Part shown: positions 17,583-26,746 of the stretch, in pieces | Numbering within the stretch: position 1 is the first letter of the stretch | Layout: the number at the start of each line of letters is the position of its first letter | Assembly: GCA_001443375.1 (NCBI GenBank) | Contig: LDXM01000010.1 | Coordinates: 1 to 64,000 of the forward strand | DNA: 64,000 bases | DNA from: Chloroflexi bacterium CSP1-4 | GTDB taxonomy: Bacteria; Chloroflexota; Limnocylindria; Limnocylindrales; CSP1-4 | Reading direction: 5' to 3' | The notes under the pieces: generated by a model | Database searches by the model: none | What the model was told of the DNA's origin: nothing | The model's input: only the letters and a program-made list of their open reading frames with translations | Made by a program: the position numbers and the translations under genes

Positions 17583-17636
17583 CAGGTCGGGACGGGAGGC
17601 GGCGCGCGCCCAGCCCGAGGCACGTATGCTCCGCCG

Positions 17637-18578
17637 ATGCGCTTCGGAGCCGCCATCTGGACCAACCGCACCACGTGGCCGGCGCTGCGCGACGTCGCGG
17701 GGCGCATCGAGGCATCGGGCTTCGACTCACTCTGGGCGGACGACCACCTGCTGGCCGACGAGGGCGACTGGAGCGACCCGAAGCTCGAGGGCTGGATGAC
17801 GCTGTCGGCCTGGGCCGCGCTGACGAGCCACGTGCGCCTCGGCCTGCTGGTCGGTGCCAACACCTTCCGCAACCCCGGCTTGACGGCGAAGCTGGCCACC
17901 ACCCTGGACCACGTGAGCGACGGACGGGCGATCCTCGGCCTCGGCGGCGGCTGGTTCGAGCGCGAGCACGACGCCTTCGGGTTCGACTTCGGCGCGAGCT
18001 TCGGCGAGCGACTGGACCGGCTCGACGAGGCGGTCGGCCTCATCCGTCGCCTGCTCGACGGTGAGCGCGTCACGCACGAGGGACGCTTCTACACCCTGCG
18101 CGACGCCGTCTGCGCGCCACGCCCGATCCAGGCGCGGCTGCCCATCCTCATCGGCGGCTCCGGGCCGCGCAAGACGCTGCTCACGACCGCCCACTACGCC
18201 GACCTGTGGAACGGCTACGGCGAACCGGCCCGCATCGCCGACCGCGACGCCATCCTGCGCGCGCATTGCGCGGCGATCGGCCGGGACGAGCGTGAGATCG
18301 CGCGCACGGTCTCCATCGACGTCGTCATCCGCGACCATGCCGAGGAGGCGCTCCGGACGTACGGCGAGATCGCCGAGCGGCACGGCCTGGCCGGCAGGGT
18401 CGGCTCCGACGGGCAGGCCCAGGATCTCACGCTATGGGGCCCGCCGGCGACGATCGCAGCGGGCATCCGGGCCTATGCCGACGTCGGCGTGTCCGAAGTC
18501 ATCTGGATCTTCCGCGACCCGTTCGACCTCGAGACGATCGAGCGCCTACCGGAGGTCCGGGCTGCCCTCGACGCCTGA
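17637..18578 (+). CDS. LLM-class (F420- or FMN-dependent) oxidoreductase
   Basis: 313-residue luciferase-like TIM barrel. The pattern GFDSLWADDHLL, RVRLGLLVGANTFRNP-like strand, then ILGLGGGWFEREHDAFGF and PILIGGSGPRKTL is that of F420-dependent LLM enzymes. The substrate cannot be deduced. ATG 17637 has TATGCT at 17625-17630, 6 nt upstream, indicating a leaderless transcript. Its last 33 bp overlap the convergent phosphatase-like gene. Confidence 0.88.
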   Translation: MRFGAAIWTNRTTWPALRDVAGRIEASGFDSLWADDHLLADEGDWSDPKLEGWMTLSAWAALTSHVRLGLLVGANTFRNPGLTAKLATTLDHVSDGRAILGLGGGWFEREHDAFGFDFGASFGERLDRLDEAVGLIRRLLDGERVTHEGRFYTLRDAVCAPRPIQARLPILIGGSGPRKTLLTTAHYADLWNGYGEPARIADRDAILRAHCAAIGRDEREIARTVSIDVVIRDHAEEALRTYGEIAERHGLAGRVGSDGQAQDLTLWGPPATIAAGIRAYADVGVSEVIWIFRDPFDLETIERLPEVRAALDA

Positions 18579-20693
18579 GCGTGGTCCGACGGGCAGCCCC
18601 ATCGCCTCCATCCACGATCGCAGCTGACGGTAGACGGCCGGGGCACCCAGGAGCGGGTCCTCGGTCACCTCCCAGTCTGCGGGGTAGAGGATGAAGCCCT
18701 TCGTCTGCCAGCCGCCGATCCCGCCGTGGGAGCCGATGAGCTCCTCGAAGGCCGCCACCTCCTCGGTGTCGGGGTCGAGCACGCTGATGGCCGCGATGTC
18801 GCCGACGTTGTCCATGGCATCGAGCCCGCGCAGGCTCGCGATGGCGTACGGCCCGAAGGGCGCCACGGGGTCCTCGCCCACGACCCGCTCCGCGTCGAGA
18901 TAGCGGATGCCACGGCGGCCGACGGCGATCGCGCCGTGCGCCTCGGAGCGGACGAGCAGCAGCCCGATGCCCGGGTGGTTGGCCAGCGCCTCGACGAGCC
19001 CGGGATGGAGCTCGGCCAGATGCTCCACGGTCAGCCGCTCGACGCGGGCGTTGAAGTAGATCAAGGCCAGGTTGCCCGACGGGCACACGACGAGATCCGG
19101 TGCCTCGCCCACGGCCGCCGCGGGTTCCGCAGGTGGCGCCGCCTCGACCCGCCGGCCGAGCTCCACCAGGCCGTCGCGCGTCCGGCTCCTCAGGGCGCGC
19201 CGCGCGATGGCGGGCCCGACACCGATGCCGCGCGTGAACTCGGAGAGGAACGTGTTGACCGCGCCCCACTCCTCGACGCGCCCGGTGGCCGATTCGACCG
19301 AGGCCCGACCGCCCATGAGCGCGTGCACCGTGTCCTGGAGCGTCACCCCGTAGCGCTGCTGGAACGTCGCACCCAGCGTCTGGCCGTGGTCGGAGAGGAC
19401 GACGAAGCGGTAGGGACGAGCGGCGTCGGCGGCCGCCCGCTCCAGGGCGCCGAGCGTGCGATCCACGCCGTCGAGGGCATCGAACGCCTCGGCCCGCTCG
19501 GGGCCCGAGTGATGGGCGATCTCGTCGTAGTCGGTGTAGTCGGCGTAGATGACCGGGGTGCCCCGATACATCTCCTCGATGATCAGCGACGTCTGCAGGC
19601 CGCGCAGGAGGATGTTCGTGACGGCCCTCGCGATCGGGTAGGGGAAGCCCCGCGGCATGCGTGGCTCGATGCCGGCACGCGCCTGCCGCCGCGCCTGCAC
19701 CAGCTCCTTGCCGATCTCGCCGACCGTCTGGAAGACGACGCGCAGGTAGTTGTGCGGGCTGACGAAGAAACCGTAGAAATCGCGCGGTCGGCCGATGCCG
19801 CGCGTCCCCTCGGCGAGTGCGGCCATGGTCATGAAGCTGCGGGACGCATCGCCGGTGACGAGGTTCCCGATGCTGACCCCGCCGCGGCTCAGCAGCCCCT
19901 CCCCGTTCGAGACGCGGCGGACGATCTCGGCCGCATCGTGCGGACGATTCGAGACGAGCAGGCGGCGCGTCGCCTTCTCGTACCAGCGGAAGGCCGGGAT
20001 GCGGTCGTTGTCGCCGTGCAGGATGCCGGCCTGGCTGGCCGACGTCTGCGAGGGCAGCATCACCTCCCAGCGACCGAGCCGCATCCGCCGCGCCCGCAGC
20101 CAGCGCGACATGACCGGCACGCGACCGGCACGCACCTGGTTGCGCAGCACCGGGTGGCTGAGGCCGTCGATCTGGACGATCACCAGGCCGGGCTGGTCGG
20201 TGCGAACGACATCCGCGCGGCGCACGGCCAGCTGGCGCACGAGCGAGGCGTAGTAGGACTGCTCCTGGTCGAGGGCGACGACGGCCGAGAGGAACGTGTG
20301 GACGATGGCGAAGACCCACGAGCCCCAGAACGCAGCTCCGACATCGGTGACGTCGATGCCGGGGACGAGCGGACCGAGGATGCCGATCACGAAGACCTGG
20401 AAGACGATCGACGCGACGCCGACGAGGAGGAGCGAGATCGGCGCGACGAGCGCGAGGAAGATCGGCCGCACCAGCGCGTAGAGGAGGGCGATGACGACGA
20501 CCGCGATGGCCACCGAGGCGACGTCGGTGACGAGGATGCCGGGGATCGCCCAGGCCGTGACGGCGAACGAGATCCAGGCGATGACGAACGAGAAGAGGCC
20601 GCGCTTCAGGAGCGCGCGCCGGCCCGCCCGCCACTCCCACAGGAGGTGCGCCTGGATGCCGTAGAAGTCGATCAGCCGCCGCAGGGCGGACAT
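18546..20693 (-). CDS. Membrane-anchored alkaline-phosphatase-superfamily protein with holin-4-like N-domain
   Basis: 715 residues. Residues 30-140 contain four hydrophobic helices resembling the small phage-holin-4/YvlD-type membrane domain. The rest is a type I phosphodiesterase/alkaline-phosphatase-like domain with an early metal/nucleophile region VIVQIDGLSH (D176), the motif ADYTDYDEIAHHSGPE and the late metal site VVLSDHGQTLG. It probably hydrolyses a phosphoester at the membrane; the substrate is unknown. The ATG at 20693 is favoured by AGAGGAG 7 nt upstream over one at 20711. The 3' end overlaps the convergent LLM gene by 33 bp. Confidence 0.85.
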   Translation of the reverse strand: MSALRRLIDFYGIQAHLLWEWRAGRRALLKRGLFSFVIAWISFAVTAWAIPGILVTDVASVAIAVVVIALLYALVRPIFLALVAPISLLLVGVASIVFQVFVIGILGPLVPGIDVTDVGAAFWGSWVFAIVHTFLSAVVALDQEQSYYASLVRQLAVRRADVVRTDQPGLVIVQIDGLSHPVLRNQVRAGRVPVMSRWLRARRMRLGRWEVMLPSQTSASQAGILHGDNDRIPAFRWYEKATRRLLVSNRPHDAAEIVRRVSNGEGLLSRGGVSIGNLVTGDASRSFMTMAALAEGTRGIGRPRDFYGFFVSPHNYLRVVFQTVGEIGKELVQARRQARAGIEPRMPRGFPYPIARAVTNILLRGLQTSLIIEEMYRGTPVIYADYTDYDEIAHHSGPERAEAFDALDGVDRTLGALERAAADAARPYRFVVLSDHGQTLGATFQQRYGVTLQDTVHALMGGRASVESATGRVEEWGAVNTFLSEFTRGIGVGPAIARRALRSRTRDGLVELGRRVEAAPPAEPAAAVGEAPDLVVCPSGNLALIYFNARVERLTVEHLAELHPGLVEALANHPGIGLLLVRSEAHGAIAVGRRGIRYLDAERVVGEDPVAPFGPYAIASLRGLDAMDNVGDIAAISVLDPDTEEVAAFEELIGSHGGIGGWQTKGFILYPADWEVTEDPLLGAPAVYRQLRSWMEAMGLPVGPRSGVEGSPDLR

Positions 20694-20766
20694 GTGAGGC
20701 TCCTCTGTCAAGCGGCCAGCGGCAGGCTACCACCGGGCGGCGGCAGGGCACGGGTATCATCGGGCC

Positions 20767-21594
20767 ATGCTGCTCGCCATCGACGTCGGCAACACCAACG
20801 TCACGCTCGGCCTCGCGCGCAGCGGCGAGCTGGTCGCCACGCGCCGGGCCACGAGCCGCCGCGCCATCGGTCCGGACGAGCTGGAGACGCTCCTCGAGGG
20901 GCTGCTGGCCCTCGACGGCCGCGGGCTGGCCGACATCGACGCGATCGTCGTGGCCAGCGTCGTGCCCGCCTGGTCGGCGGCGCTGGCCGCCCTCGCCGTG
21001 CGCCGGGCGCTGCCGCTGCTCGAGGCGAGCGCGGCCAGCGTGCCCATCCCCATCCGTGTCCAGCGACCCGACGAGGCCGGCGCCGACCGGCTCGTCAACG
21101 CCTTCGCCGCCGGCCGGCTGCACGGCGCTCCGGCCATCGTGGTCGACTTCGGGACGGCCACGACCCTCGACGTCATCGCCGCCGACGGCGCCTACATCGG
21201 CGGGGCCATCGCCCCGGGCCTCGAGCTGGGCCTGGAGGCCCTGGCCTCGCGCACCGCGAAGCTGCCGCGCATCGCGCTGCGGCGGCCGGCACGGGCCATC
21301 GGCGATGACACCATCTCGGCCATGCAGAGCGGCGCGGTCATCGGCCACCTGGGCCTGGCGAAGGAGCTCATCCGGCTCACGCGAGAGGAGCTCGCGGCCG
21401 AAAACCCGGGCGCGTCCATCCGTGTCATCCTGACCGGCGGCCTGTCGCGCGCCCCGTGGATCGAGGGCCTCGAGGGCGTGGACGTCGTGGATCCCGAGCT
21501 GACGTTGCGGGGCCTCGTCCTGCTCCATGCGGAGGCGGCGGCGGCGACCGCCGCCAGCGCGCCCGCGGAGCCGGCCCTGCGGAGCGCGCGGTGA
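20767..21594 (+). CDS. coaX: Type III pantothenate kinase
   Basis: 275 residues. The ASKHA-type phosphate loop DVGNTN is at residues 6-11, with RPDEAGADRLVNAFAA, VVDFGTATTLDVI and GGAIAPGLELGLEALA as family motifs. It phosphorylates pantothenate in the first committed step of CoA synthesis. A TATCAT box at 20755-20760, 6 nt before the ATG, marks a leaderless promoter for the four-gene operon coaX-coaBC-panB-panC. It overlaps coaBC by GTGA. Confidence 0.96.
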   Translation: MLLAIDVGNTNVTLGLARSGELVATRRATSRRAIGPDELETLLEGLLALDGRGLADIDAIVVASVVPAWSAALAALAVRRALPLLEASAASVPIPIRVQRPDEAGADRLVNAFAAGRLHGAPAIVVDFGTATTLDVIAADGAYIGGAIAPGLELGLEALASRTAKLPRIALRRPARAIGDDTISAMQSGAVIGHLGLAKELIRLTREELAAENPGASIRVILTGGLSRAPWIEGLEGVDVVDPELTLRGLVLLHAEAAAATAASAPAEPALRSAR

Positions 21595-22931
21595 GCGCGC
21601 GGCCGCTGGAGGGGCGGCTCGTCGTCCTCGGCGTGACCGGCTCGATCGCGGCCTACAAGGCCGCCGAGCTGGTGCGCGCCCTCGTCGCCGCCGGGGCCGA
21701 GGTGCAGCCGGCGATGACGCATTCGGCGTCGCGCTTCCTCGGGCCGCTGACGCTCGAGACGCTGACCCGGCACCGCGTCCAGCTCGATCCACTGGAGCTG
21801 TTGGCCGACTCGCGCATCGGCCACATCGTGGCCGCCGACACGGCCGACGTCGTCGTCGTCGCCCCGGCCACCGCCCGCTGGATGGCCGCCATGGCCGGCG
21901 GTCTGGCCGACGACGTGGTCACCGCGATCTGCCTCGCCACCGCGGCGCCGGTGGTCGTCGCGCCAGCCATGGACGGCGGGATGTGGAGCCACCCGGCCAC
22001 GCGGGCGAACGCCGAGAGGCTGCGCGGGTACGGCTACGCGATCGTCGAGCCCGAGGAGGGGCCGCTGGCCTCCGGTGCCAGCGGCCGCGGCAGGCTGGCC
22101 GAGACCGCGGCCATCGTGGCCGCCGTCGAGGCGGCCGTGACGGGGCGGCCGGTGCGGGCCCCCGATGCGGCGCTGCGCCCGCCACTCGAGCCCGAGCGAC
22201 GCGGGGCCGACCTCGAGGGCCGCCGCATCGTCGTCAGCGCCGGCGGCACGGCCGAGCCCATCGACCCCGTGCGCTTCATCGGCAACCGCTCGTCGGGCCG
22301 CATGGGAGCGGCCGTCGCCGAGGCCGCGCTCGACCGCGGCGCGGTGGTGGTCCTCGTGGCCGGGACGGTGAGCGTGCCGCTGCCCGAGCGCGCCGAGGTG
22401 CGCCACGCCGAGACCGCGGCCGCCATGCGCGAGGTCGTCCTGGCCGCGCTAGCCGACGCCGACGCGCTGGTCATGGCCGCCGCGGTGGCCGACTTCCGGC
22501 CGCAGCGGGCCGCCGAGGAGAAGCTGACGCGCCGGGCGGGCCTGACCCTGGAGCTGGAGCCGACCGAGGACATCCTCGCGGAGGCGGCAGCGCTGGCCCA
22601 CGAGCGGCTGCGTCCCCGACCCGTCCTGGTCGGCTTCGCGGCCGAGACCGGGTCGCTCGACCGGGCGGTCGAGAAGGCGGCCCGCAAGCGCGTCGACCTG
22701 CTCGTGGCCAACGACGTCGCCGAGGAGGGCTCCGGCTTCGGAGGCGACACGAATCGCGTCACGATCGTGGTCCCCGGGAGCGCGCCCGAGCGATGGCCGC
22801 TCCTCTCGAAGCGCGAGGTGGCCGACCGCCTGCTCGACCGCGTGGCGGCCCTGCTGGACGCCCGCGACGCTTCGAGGCAGACTGGTCAGGCGACCCGATC
22901 CATGCGAGCCACCGAGGAGAGCCGGGCATGA
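21591..22931 (+). CDS. coaBC: Bifunctional phosphopantothenoylcysteine decarboxylase/synthetase
   Basis: 446 residues from GTG 21591, coupled to coaX (GTGA) and to panB (ATGA). The N-terminal flavoprotein half begins VVLGVTGSIAAYKAAELV and carries the PAMDGGMW loop of CoaC. The C-terminal CoaB half has SAGGTAEPIDPVRFIGNRSS and the AVADFRP segment. It joins cysteine to 4'-phosphopantothenate and decarboxylates the product to phosphopantetheine, the steps following CoaX in CoA synthesis. Confidence 0.96.
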   Translation: MSARPLEGRLVVLGVTGSIAAYKAAELVRALVAAGAEVQPAMTHSASRFLGPLTLETLTRHRVQLDPLELLADSRIGHIVAADTADVVVVAPATARWMAAMAGGLADDVVTAICLATAAPVVVAPAMDGGMWSHPATRANAERLRGYGYAIVEPEEGPLASGASGRGRLAETAAIVAAVEAAVTGRPVRAPDAALRPPLEPERRGADLEGRRIVVSAGGTAEPIDPVRFIGNRSSGRMGAAVAEAALDRGAVVVLVAGTVSVPLPERAEVRHAETAAAMREVVLAALADADALVMAAAVADFRPQRAAEEKLTRRAGLTLELEPTEDILAEAAALAHERLRPRPVLVGFAAETGSLDRAVEKAARKRVDLLVANDVAEEGSGFGGDTNRVTIVVPGSAPERWPLLSKREVADRLLDRVAALLDARDASRQTGQATRSMRATEESRA

Positions 22932-23842
22932 GCGCCACCGATGCACCGCGCCGCCTGACCGTCAGCGATATCGCCCGGCTGCATGCCGACGGGCAGCGCA
23001 TCCCGATGCTGACCGCGTACGACTACCCGACCGCGCGCATCCTCGACGAGGCAGGCATCCCGATGCTGCTCGTGGGCGACTCGCTGGCCCAGGTGATGCT
23101 CGGCTACGAGACCACCGTGCGCGTTTCGATGGCCGAGATGCTCCACCACGTCAAGGCCGTCGCCCGCGGCAGCCGGCACGCCCTGGTCATCGCCGACATG
23201 CCCTTCCTGTCCTACGGCGTGTCGATCGAGGAGTCGATCGCCAACGCGGGCGTCTTCCTGCGCGAGGGCGGCGCCCAGGCCGTGAAGATCGAAGGTGGCG
23301 TGCGCAGCGCGCGGACCATCGAGGCCATGACGAAGACGGGCATCCCGGTCATGGGCCACATCGGGCTCACCCCGCAGGCCATCCACCAGATCGGGAAGGT
23401 GCGCGTGCAGGGCAAGACGCGCGATACCGCGCGCGCCCTCCTCGCCGACGCGCTGGCAGTCCAGGAGGCGGGCGCCTTCTCCGTCGTGCTGGAGCTCGTA
23501 CCGGAGCAGCTCGCCGCTGCCATCACCGAGCGCCTGCGCATCCCGACCATCGGCATCGGCGCCGGAGCCGGCTGCTCGGGCCAGGTCCAGATCATTACCG
23601 ACGTGCTCGGGCTGAGCGTGGACCACATCCCGCGCCACGCCCGCCTCTACGCCCACCTGCGCGAGACGATCGACGCTGCGGTCCGGGCCTGGGCGGCGGA
23701 CGTGGCCGCGGGCACCTTCCCCGGCGAGGCGGAAACGGTGCGCATGGACGATGCCGTCCTGGCCGAGGCGCTCGGCCGCGGCGAGCAGGACCGGACCGCG
23801 GGCGCGCCGCTGGGCGGGATCCCGCTCGACCGCGACCTCTGA
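22928..23842 (+). CDS. panB: 3-methyl-2-oxobutanoate hydroxymethyltransferase
   Basis: 304-residue TIM-barrel enzyme. Motifs include MLTAYDYPTARILDEAGI, LLVGDSLAQVMLGYETT, VKIEGG and IGIGAGAGCSGQVQII, all characteristic of PanB. It transfers a hydroxymethyl group from methylene-tetrahydrofolate to ketoisovalerate in pantoate synthesis. ATG 22928 overlaps the coaBC stop. Confidence 0.96.
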   Translation: MSATDAPRRLTVSDIARLHADGQRIPMLTAYDYPTARILDEAGIPMLLVGDSLAQVMLGYETTVRVSMAEMLHHVKAVARGSRHALVIADMPFLSYGVSIEESIANAGVFLREGGAQAVKIEGGVRSARTIEAMTKTGIPVMGHIGLTPQAIHQIGKVRVQGKTRDTARALLADALAVQEAGAFSVVLELVPEQLAAAITERLRIPTIGIGAGAGCSGQVQIITDVLGLSVDHIPRHARLYAHLRETIDAAVRAWAADVAAGTFPGEAETVRMDDAVLAEALGRGEQDRTAGAPLGGIPLDRDL

Positions 23843-23846
23843 GCGG

Positions 23847-24695
23847 GTGACCCGCGTCCTGCGCACCCGCGCGGAGCTGCGCGCGGCGCTCGCCCGCGCG
23901 CCACGGCCGATCGGCCTCGTGCCCACGATGGGCTGGCTCCACGGCGGCCACCGCGCGCTCATGCGTCGCGCACGCGACGCGGACGCCACGACCGTCGTGA
24001 CGATCTTCGTGAACCCGCGCCAGTTCGACCAGGCCGCTGACTTCGGGCGCTATCCCCGCAGCGAGGCCCGGGACCTGGCCATCTGCGCCGAGGAGGAGGT
24101 GGACCTCGTCTGGATGCCGCCGGTCGAGGAGGTCTACCCGGCCGACTTCGACACACGGGTCAGCGTGGGCGCGCTGGCCGGGCCCCTCGAGGGCGCGGCG
24201 CGACCGGGCCATTTCGAGGGCGTGGCCACGGTGGTGGCCATCCTCTTCGCCCTGGTCGGCGCGGAGCACGCCTACTTCGGCCAGAAGGACGCCCAGCAGG
24301 TCATGGTCATCCGGCGCATGGCGCTCGACCTCGCGCTGCCCACGGAAGTGATCGCCTGCCCCACGGTGCGCGAGCCGGACGGGCTCGCGCTGTCGTCGCG
24401 CAACTTCCACCTCTCCCCTGCCGAGCGCGCCGCGGCGCCGGTCCTGCGCCGGGCGTTGCTGGCAGCCCGTGGCCGGTGGGAGGCCGGCGAGCGCTCCGGC
24501 GAGGCGTTGCGCGCGGCGATGCGGGCGGTGCTCGCGTCCGAGCCGCTGGCGGAGGGCGAGTACGTCAGCTGCGCCGACGCCGAGACCCTGGCCGAGCTGG
24601 AACGGGTTCAGGGGCCGGCGCTGCTCTCGCTCGCGGTGCGCTTCGGGCCGACGCGGCTCATCGACAACGAGCCGCTCCCCGGGCCGGCAGGCTAG
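23847..24695 (+). CDS. panC: Pantothenate synthetase
   Basis: 282 residues from GTG 23847, four bases after panB. The ATP-binding PTMGWLHGGHRALMRRA (HxGH) motif and the FVNPRQF, FGQKDAQQVMVIRRM and LSSRNFHLSPAER motifs are diagnostic. It condenses pantoate and beta-alanine. panD is not in the window. The stop overlaps the convergent P-loop gene by 4 bp. Confidence 0.96.
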   Translation: MTRVLRTRAELRAALARAPRPIGLVPTMGWLHGGHRALMRRARDADATTVVTIFVNPRQFDQAADFGRYPRSEARDLAICAEEEVDLVWMPPVEEVYPADFDTRVSVGALAGPLEGAARPGHFEGVATVVAILFALVGAEHAYFGQKDAQQVMVIRRMALDLALPTEVIACPTVREPDGLALSSRNFHLSPAERAAAPVLRRALLAARGRWEAGERSGEALRAAMRAVLASEPLAEGEYVSCADAETLAELERVQGPALLSLAVRFGPTRLIDNEPLPGPAG

Positions 24696-25831
24696 CGCGG
24701 GAGCGGCTCCGCGAAGCGCGCGAGGATGCGGTCCACGTCGAGGTGCTCGGCCACGAGCTGCTGGATGAGCTCGATCTTGTCGGCGTCATCCGGGTGCGTC
24801 TTGACCAGCAGGTCGTGCACCTCGGAGGCAGCGGCGTACGTGTCCTCCGCCACGAGGTAGGCGAAGAGATCGGCGTGGCGGATGGCGTCGATGACGCGCT
24901 GCGAGGGCCGGTATCCACCGGTCAGCACGATGCCCGCCAGCGTCCGGCGGCTGCGGTGCCGGGAGGCAGCGTCGGCACCGCCGGTCGGCGCACCCACGAG
25001 CGTGGCCGTGACCACCGTGCCGATGACGTCCTCGCGATCCCCGGGCACGATGAGCAGGCTGCCCGGTCCCACCCGCTCGAGCACATGGCCGGCCTGCATG
25101 GCGCCGATGGCGACGTGCTCGATGACGCGGGCGAGGTCCGGCCCGGGGTGCAGCAGCTCACCGCGCATCTGCTCCTGGAGCATCGAGAGGGTCGGGTTGG
25201 AGAGAAGGGGACGGTAGGGCAGGACGCCCAGCAGCTCGATGCCGTGCCGGGCCAGCCCGCGCTCGAGGACGGCGGCCAACGAGGGATGCGCCTCGAGGTC
25301 CACCTTGTTGACCACGGCGCCGGCCACCTCGACCCCATGGCGGCTGAAGAACGCGTGGTTGAGCACGATCTCGTCGATGGGACGGCCGACGCCGGCCTCG
25401 CTGACGATGACGGCACGGGCGCCGAGCATGCGCGCCACCGCGGCGTTCGAGAGATCGACCACCGAGCCCACGCCGGCGTGTCCGGTGCCCTCGACGAGGA
25501 GCACCTCGCGGCCCTCGGCCACCCGCTCCCAGGCTGCGCGGATGCGGGCGGGCAGGTCGTCCACGACGTGGCCGTTGATGAAGGCCTTGGTGAAGCCGCG
25601 CGGGATGTGCACGGGGCTTAGGTTCGCCAGCGGGTCGGGCAGGGCGTAGACGCTCTTCATGAGGATGGCGTCCTCGTCGGCGGGAACGCCGTCCACGATC
25701 GCGTAGCGCTGCCCGACCGGCTTGATGAAGCCCGTCTTCAGGCCGCGCGCGAAGAGCGCGGCGAGGAGTCCGAGCGAGACCGTCGTCTTGCCCCGGTTCA
25801 TGCCGGTCGCGGCGAGGTAGAGCTGGCGCAT
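24692..25831 (-). CDS. BioD-like/phosphotransacetylase-N-type P-loop protein with DRTGG domain
   Basis: 379 residues. The P-loop GMNRGKTT is at 10-17, followed by KPVGQRY and VLLVEGTGHAGVGSVVDLSN, as in the dethiobiotin-synthetase-like domain found at the N-terminus of some phosphotransacetylases. The middle region matches a DRTGG-type domain. Only these regulatory domains are present; no PTA catalytic domain follows. It is preceded on the same strand by an uncharacterised gene 26 bp away. It is likely a nucleotide-dependent regulator or ligase of unknown substrate. Confidence 0.8.
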   Translation of the reverse strand: MRQLYLAATGMNRGKTTVSLGLLAALFARGLKTGFIKPVGQRYAIVDGVPADEDAILMKSVYALPDPLANLSPVHIPRGFTKAFINGHVVDDLPARIRAAWERVAEGREVLLVEGTGHAGVGSVVDLSNAAVARMLGARAVIVSEAGVGRPIDEIVLNHAFFSRHGVEVAGAVVNKVDLEAHPSLAAVLERGLARHGIELLGVLPYRPLLSNPTLSMLQEQMRGELLHPGPDLARVIEHVAIGAMQAGHVLERVGPGSLLIVPGDREDVIGTVVTATLVGAPTGGADAASRHRSRRTLAGIVLTGGYRPSQRVIDAIRHADLFAYLVAEDTYAAASEVHDLLVKTHPDDADKIELIQQLVAEHLDVDRILARFAEPLPR

Positions 25832-25857
25832 CGGTCGCCCCGAAGGGGCTCGGGGCC

Positions 25858-26469
25858 TTAGGCCCGTTCGCGCGGCGTGGCCCGGCGCTCCACCAGCGTC
25901 AGCGCGTCCCTCAGGCGCGTCAGCGTCTCCTGGTCGATCGTGTCCGGGTCGGTGTGCGGGCCCAGGCGCTCGAGCAGGTCGGCGATGAGGCCGTAGAAGA
26001 CGCCCGCGTCGGCCAGGAAGAACTGCGGCTCGTTGTTGTAGCGCACGAGCGTCAATCGCCCCTGGAGGACGCGCCGGTCCTCGATATGGGCGATCTGCGT
26101 GGCGAAGTTGTGGCCCTGGATGCCGTCCGGGTTGTTGAGGAAGTTGAGGGCGTTGTCGATGGCCAGGCCAAAGCGGGCGCGCCAGGCGACGAGCCGCTCG
26201 TGCACCTCGCTCGCGATGCGCACCTCGGCCACCTCGTCGAAGACCTCGGGCGCGACCGTGAGCAAGCCGACCAGCGTCGTTCCCGCGCGAGGACCGAGCA
26301 TGACCTGCAGCGAGCGCTCGAGCGTGAAGACCTCCGAGTCGAAGCGCGGGCTGGTGATCACGTCGGTGAGCAGATCCTCGACGTTGTCGAGCGTGCCCGG
26401 CTCCGCCACGGCGGTGGCCAGGTGGAGGATCTCCTCCTTGAACAGGAACTTCTCTTCGTGGTCCAGCAT
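25858..26469 (-). CDS. Conserved-looking protein of unknown function
   Basis: 203 residues, soluble, mostly helical, with no motif I recognise. Central segments are NALNFLNNPDGIQGHNFATQ and RRVLQGRLTLVRYNNEPQFF. ATG 26469 is chosen over GTG 26487 because TACCAT at 26479-26484 lies 9 nt upstream, as at dnaJ, and the longer form would start inside that box. It is the first gene of a probable two-gene unit with the DRTGG protein. Two identical 16-bp boxes in inverted orientation lie in its upstream spacer. Confidence 0.65.
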   Translation of the reverse strand: MLDHEEKFLFKEEILHLATAVAEPGTLDNVEDLLTDVITSPRFDSEVFTLERSLQVMLGPRAGTTLVGLLTVAPEVFDEVAEVRIASEVHERLVAWRARFGLAIDNALNFLNNPDGIQGHNFATQIAHIEDRRVLQGRLTLVRYNNEPQFFLADAGVFYGLIADLLERLGPHTDPDTIDQETLTRLRDALTLVERRATPRERA

Positions 26470-26534
26470 GGGAGCGGCATGGTACACCGCGAGAGGGGCG
26501 AGGCGGGCTTGCTGGGAGCTCTGTGGTCGCCGAT

Positions 26535-26694
26535 GTCAGTAGTACTGTCGGGACGCCCGCTTGTCCGGCGGGAGGGTCGCCACCAGCCGATCCTGTTAGC
26601 CGCTGGTGGCTGATTCTGGTGCCCACGAGGCCTTGCCGAAGCCGCTTGGGCCCTGCTGCGGCCGAATCAGCGGCCCGGCGACAGTAGTACTGAC
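26535..26694. repeat. 160-bp spacer element bounded by 16-bp inverted repeats
   Basis: GTCAGTAGTACTGTCG (26535-26550) is repeated as its exact reverse complement at 26679-26694. Each box contains CAGTA-G-TACTG, a near-palindrome typical of repressor sites. Between them lie further pairings: CCCGC/GCGGG, CCACCAGC/GCTGGTGG and GCTGATTC/GAATCAGC. The element fills the promoter region of the gene starting at 26469. It could be a small non-autonomous mobile element or a pair of operators. Confidence 0.6.
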
Positions 26695-26746
26695 AAGCCG
26701 GCGCATGGACCGATCGGCCATCGACCGCTCAGGGTCGGAGCCGCGG

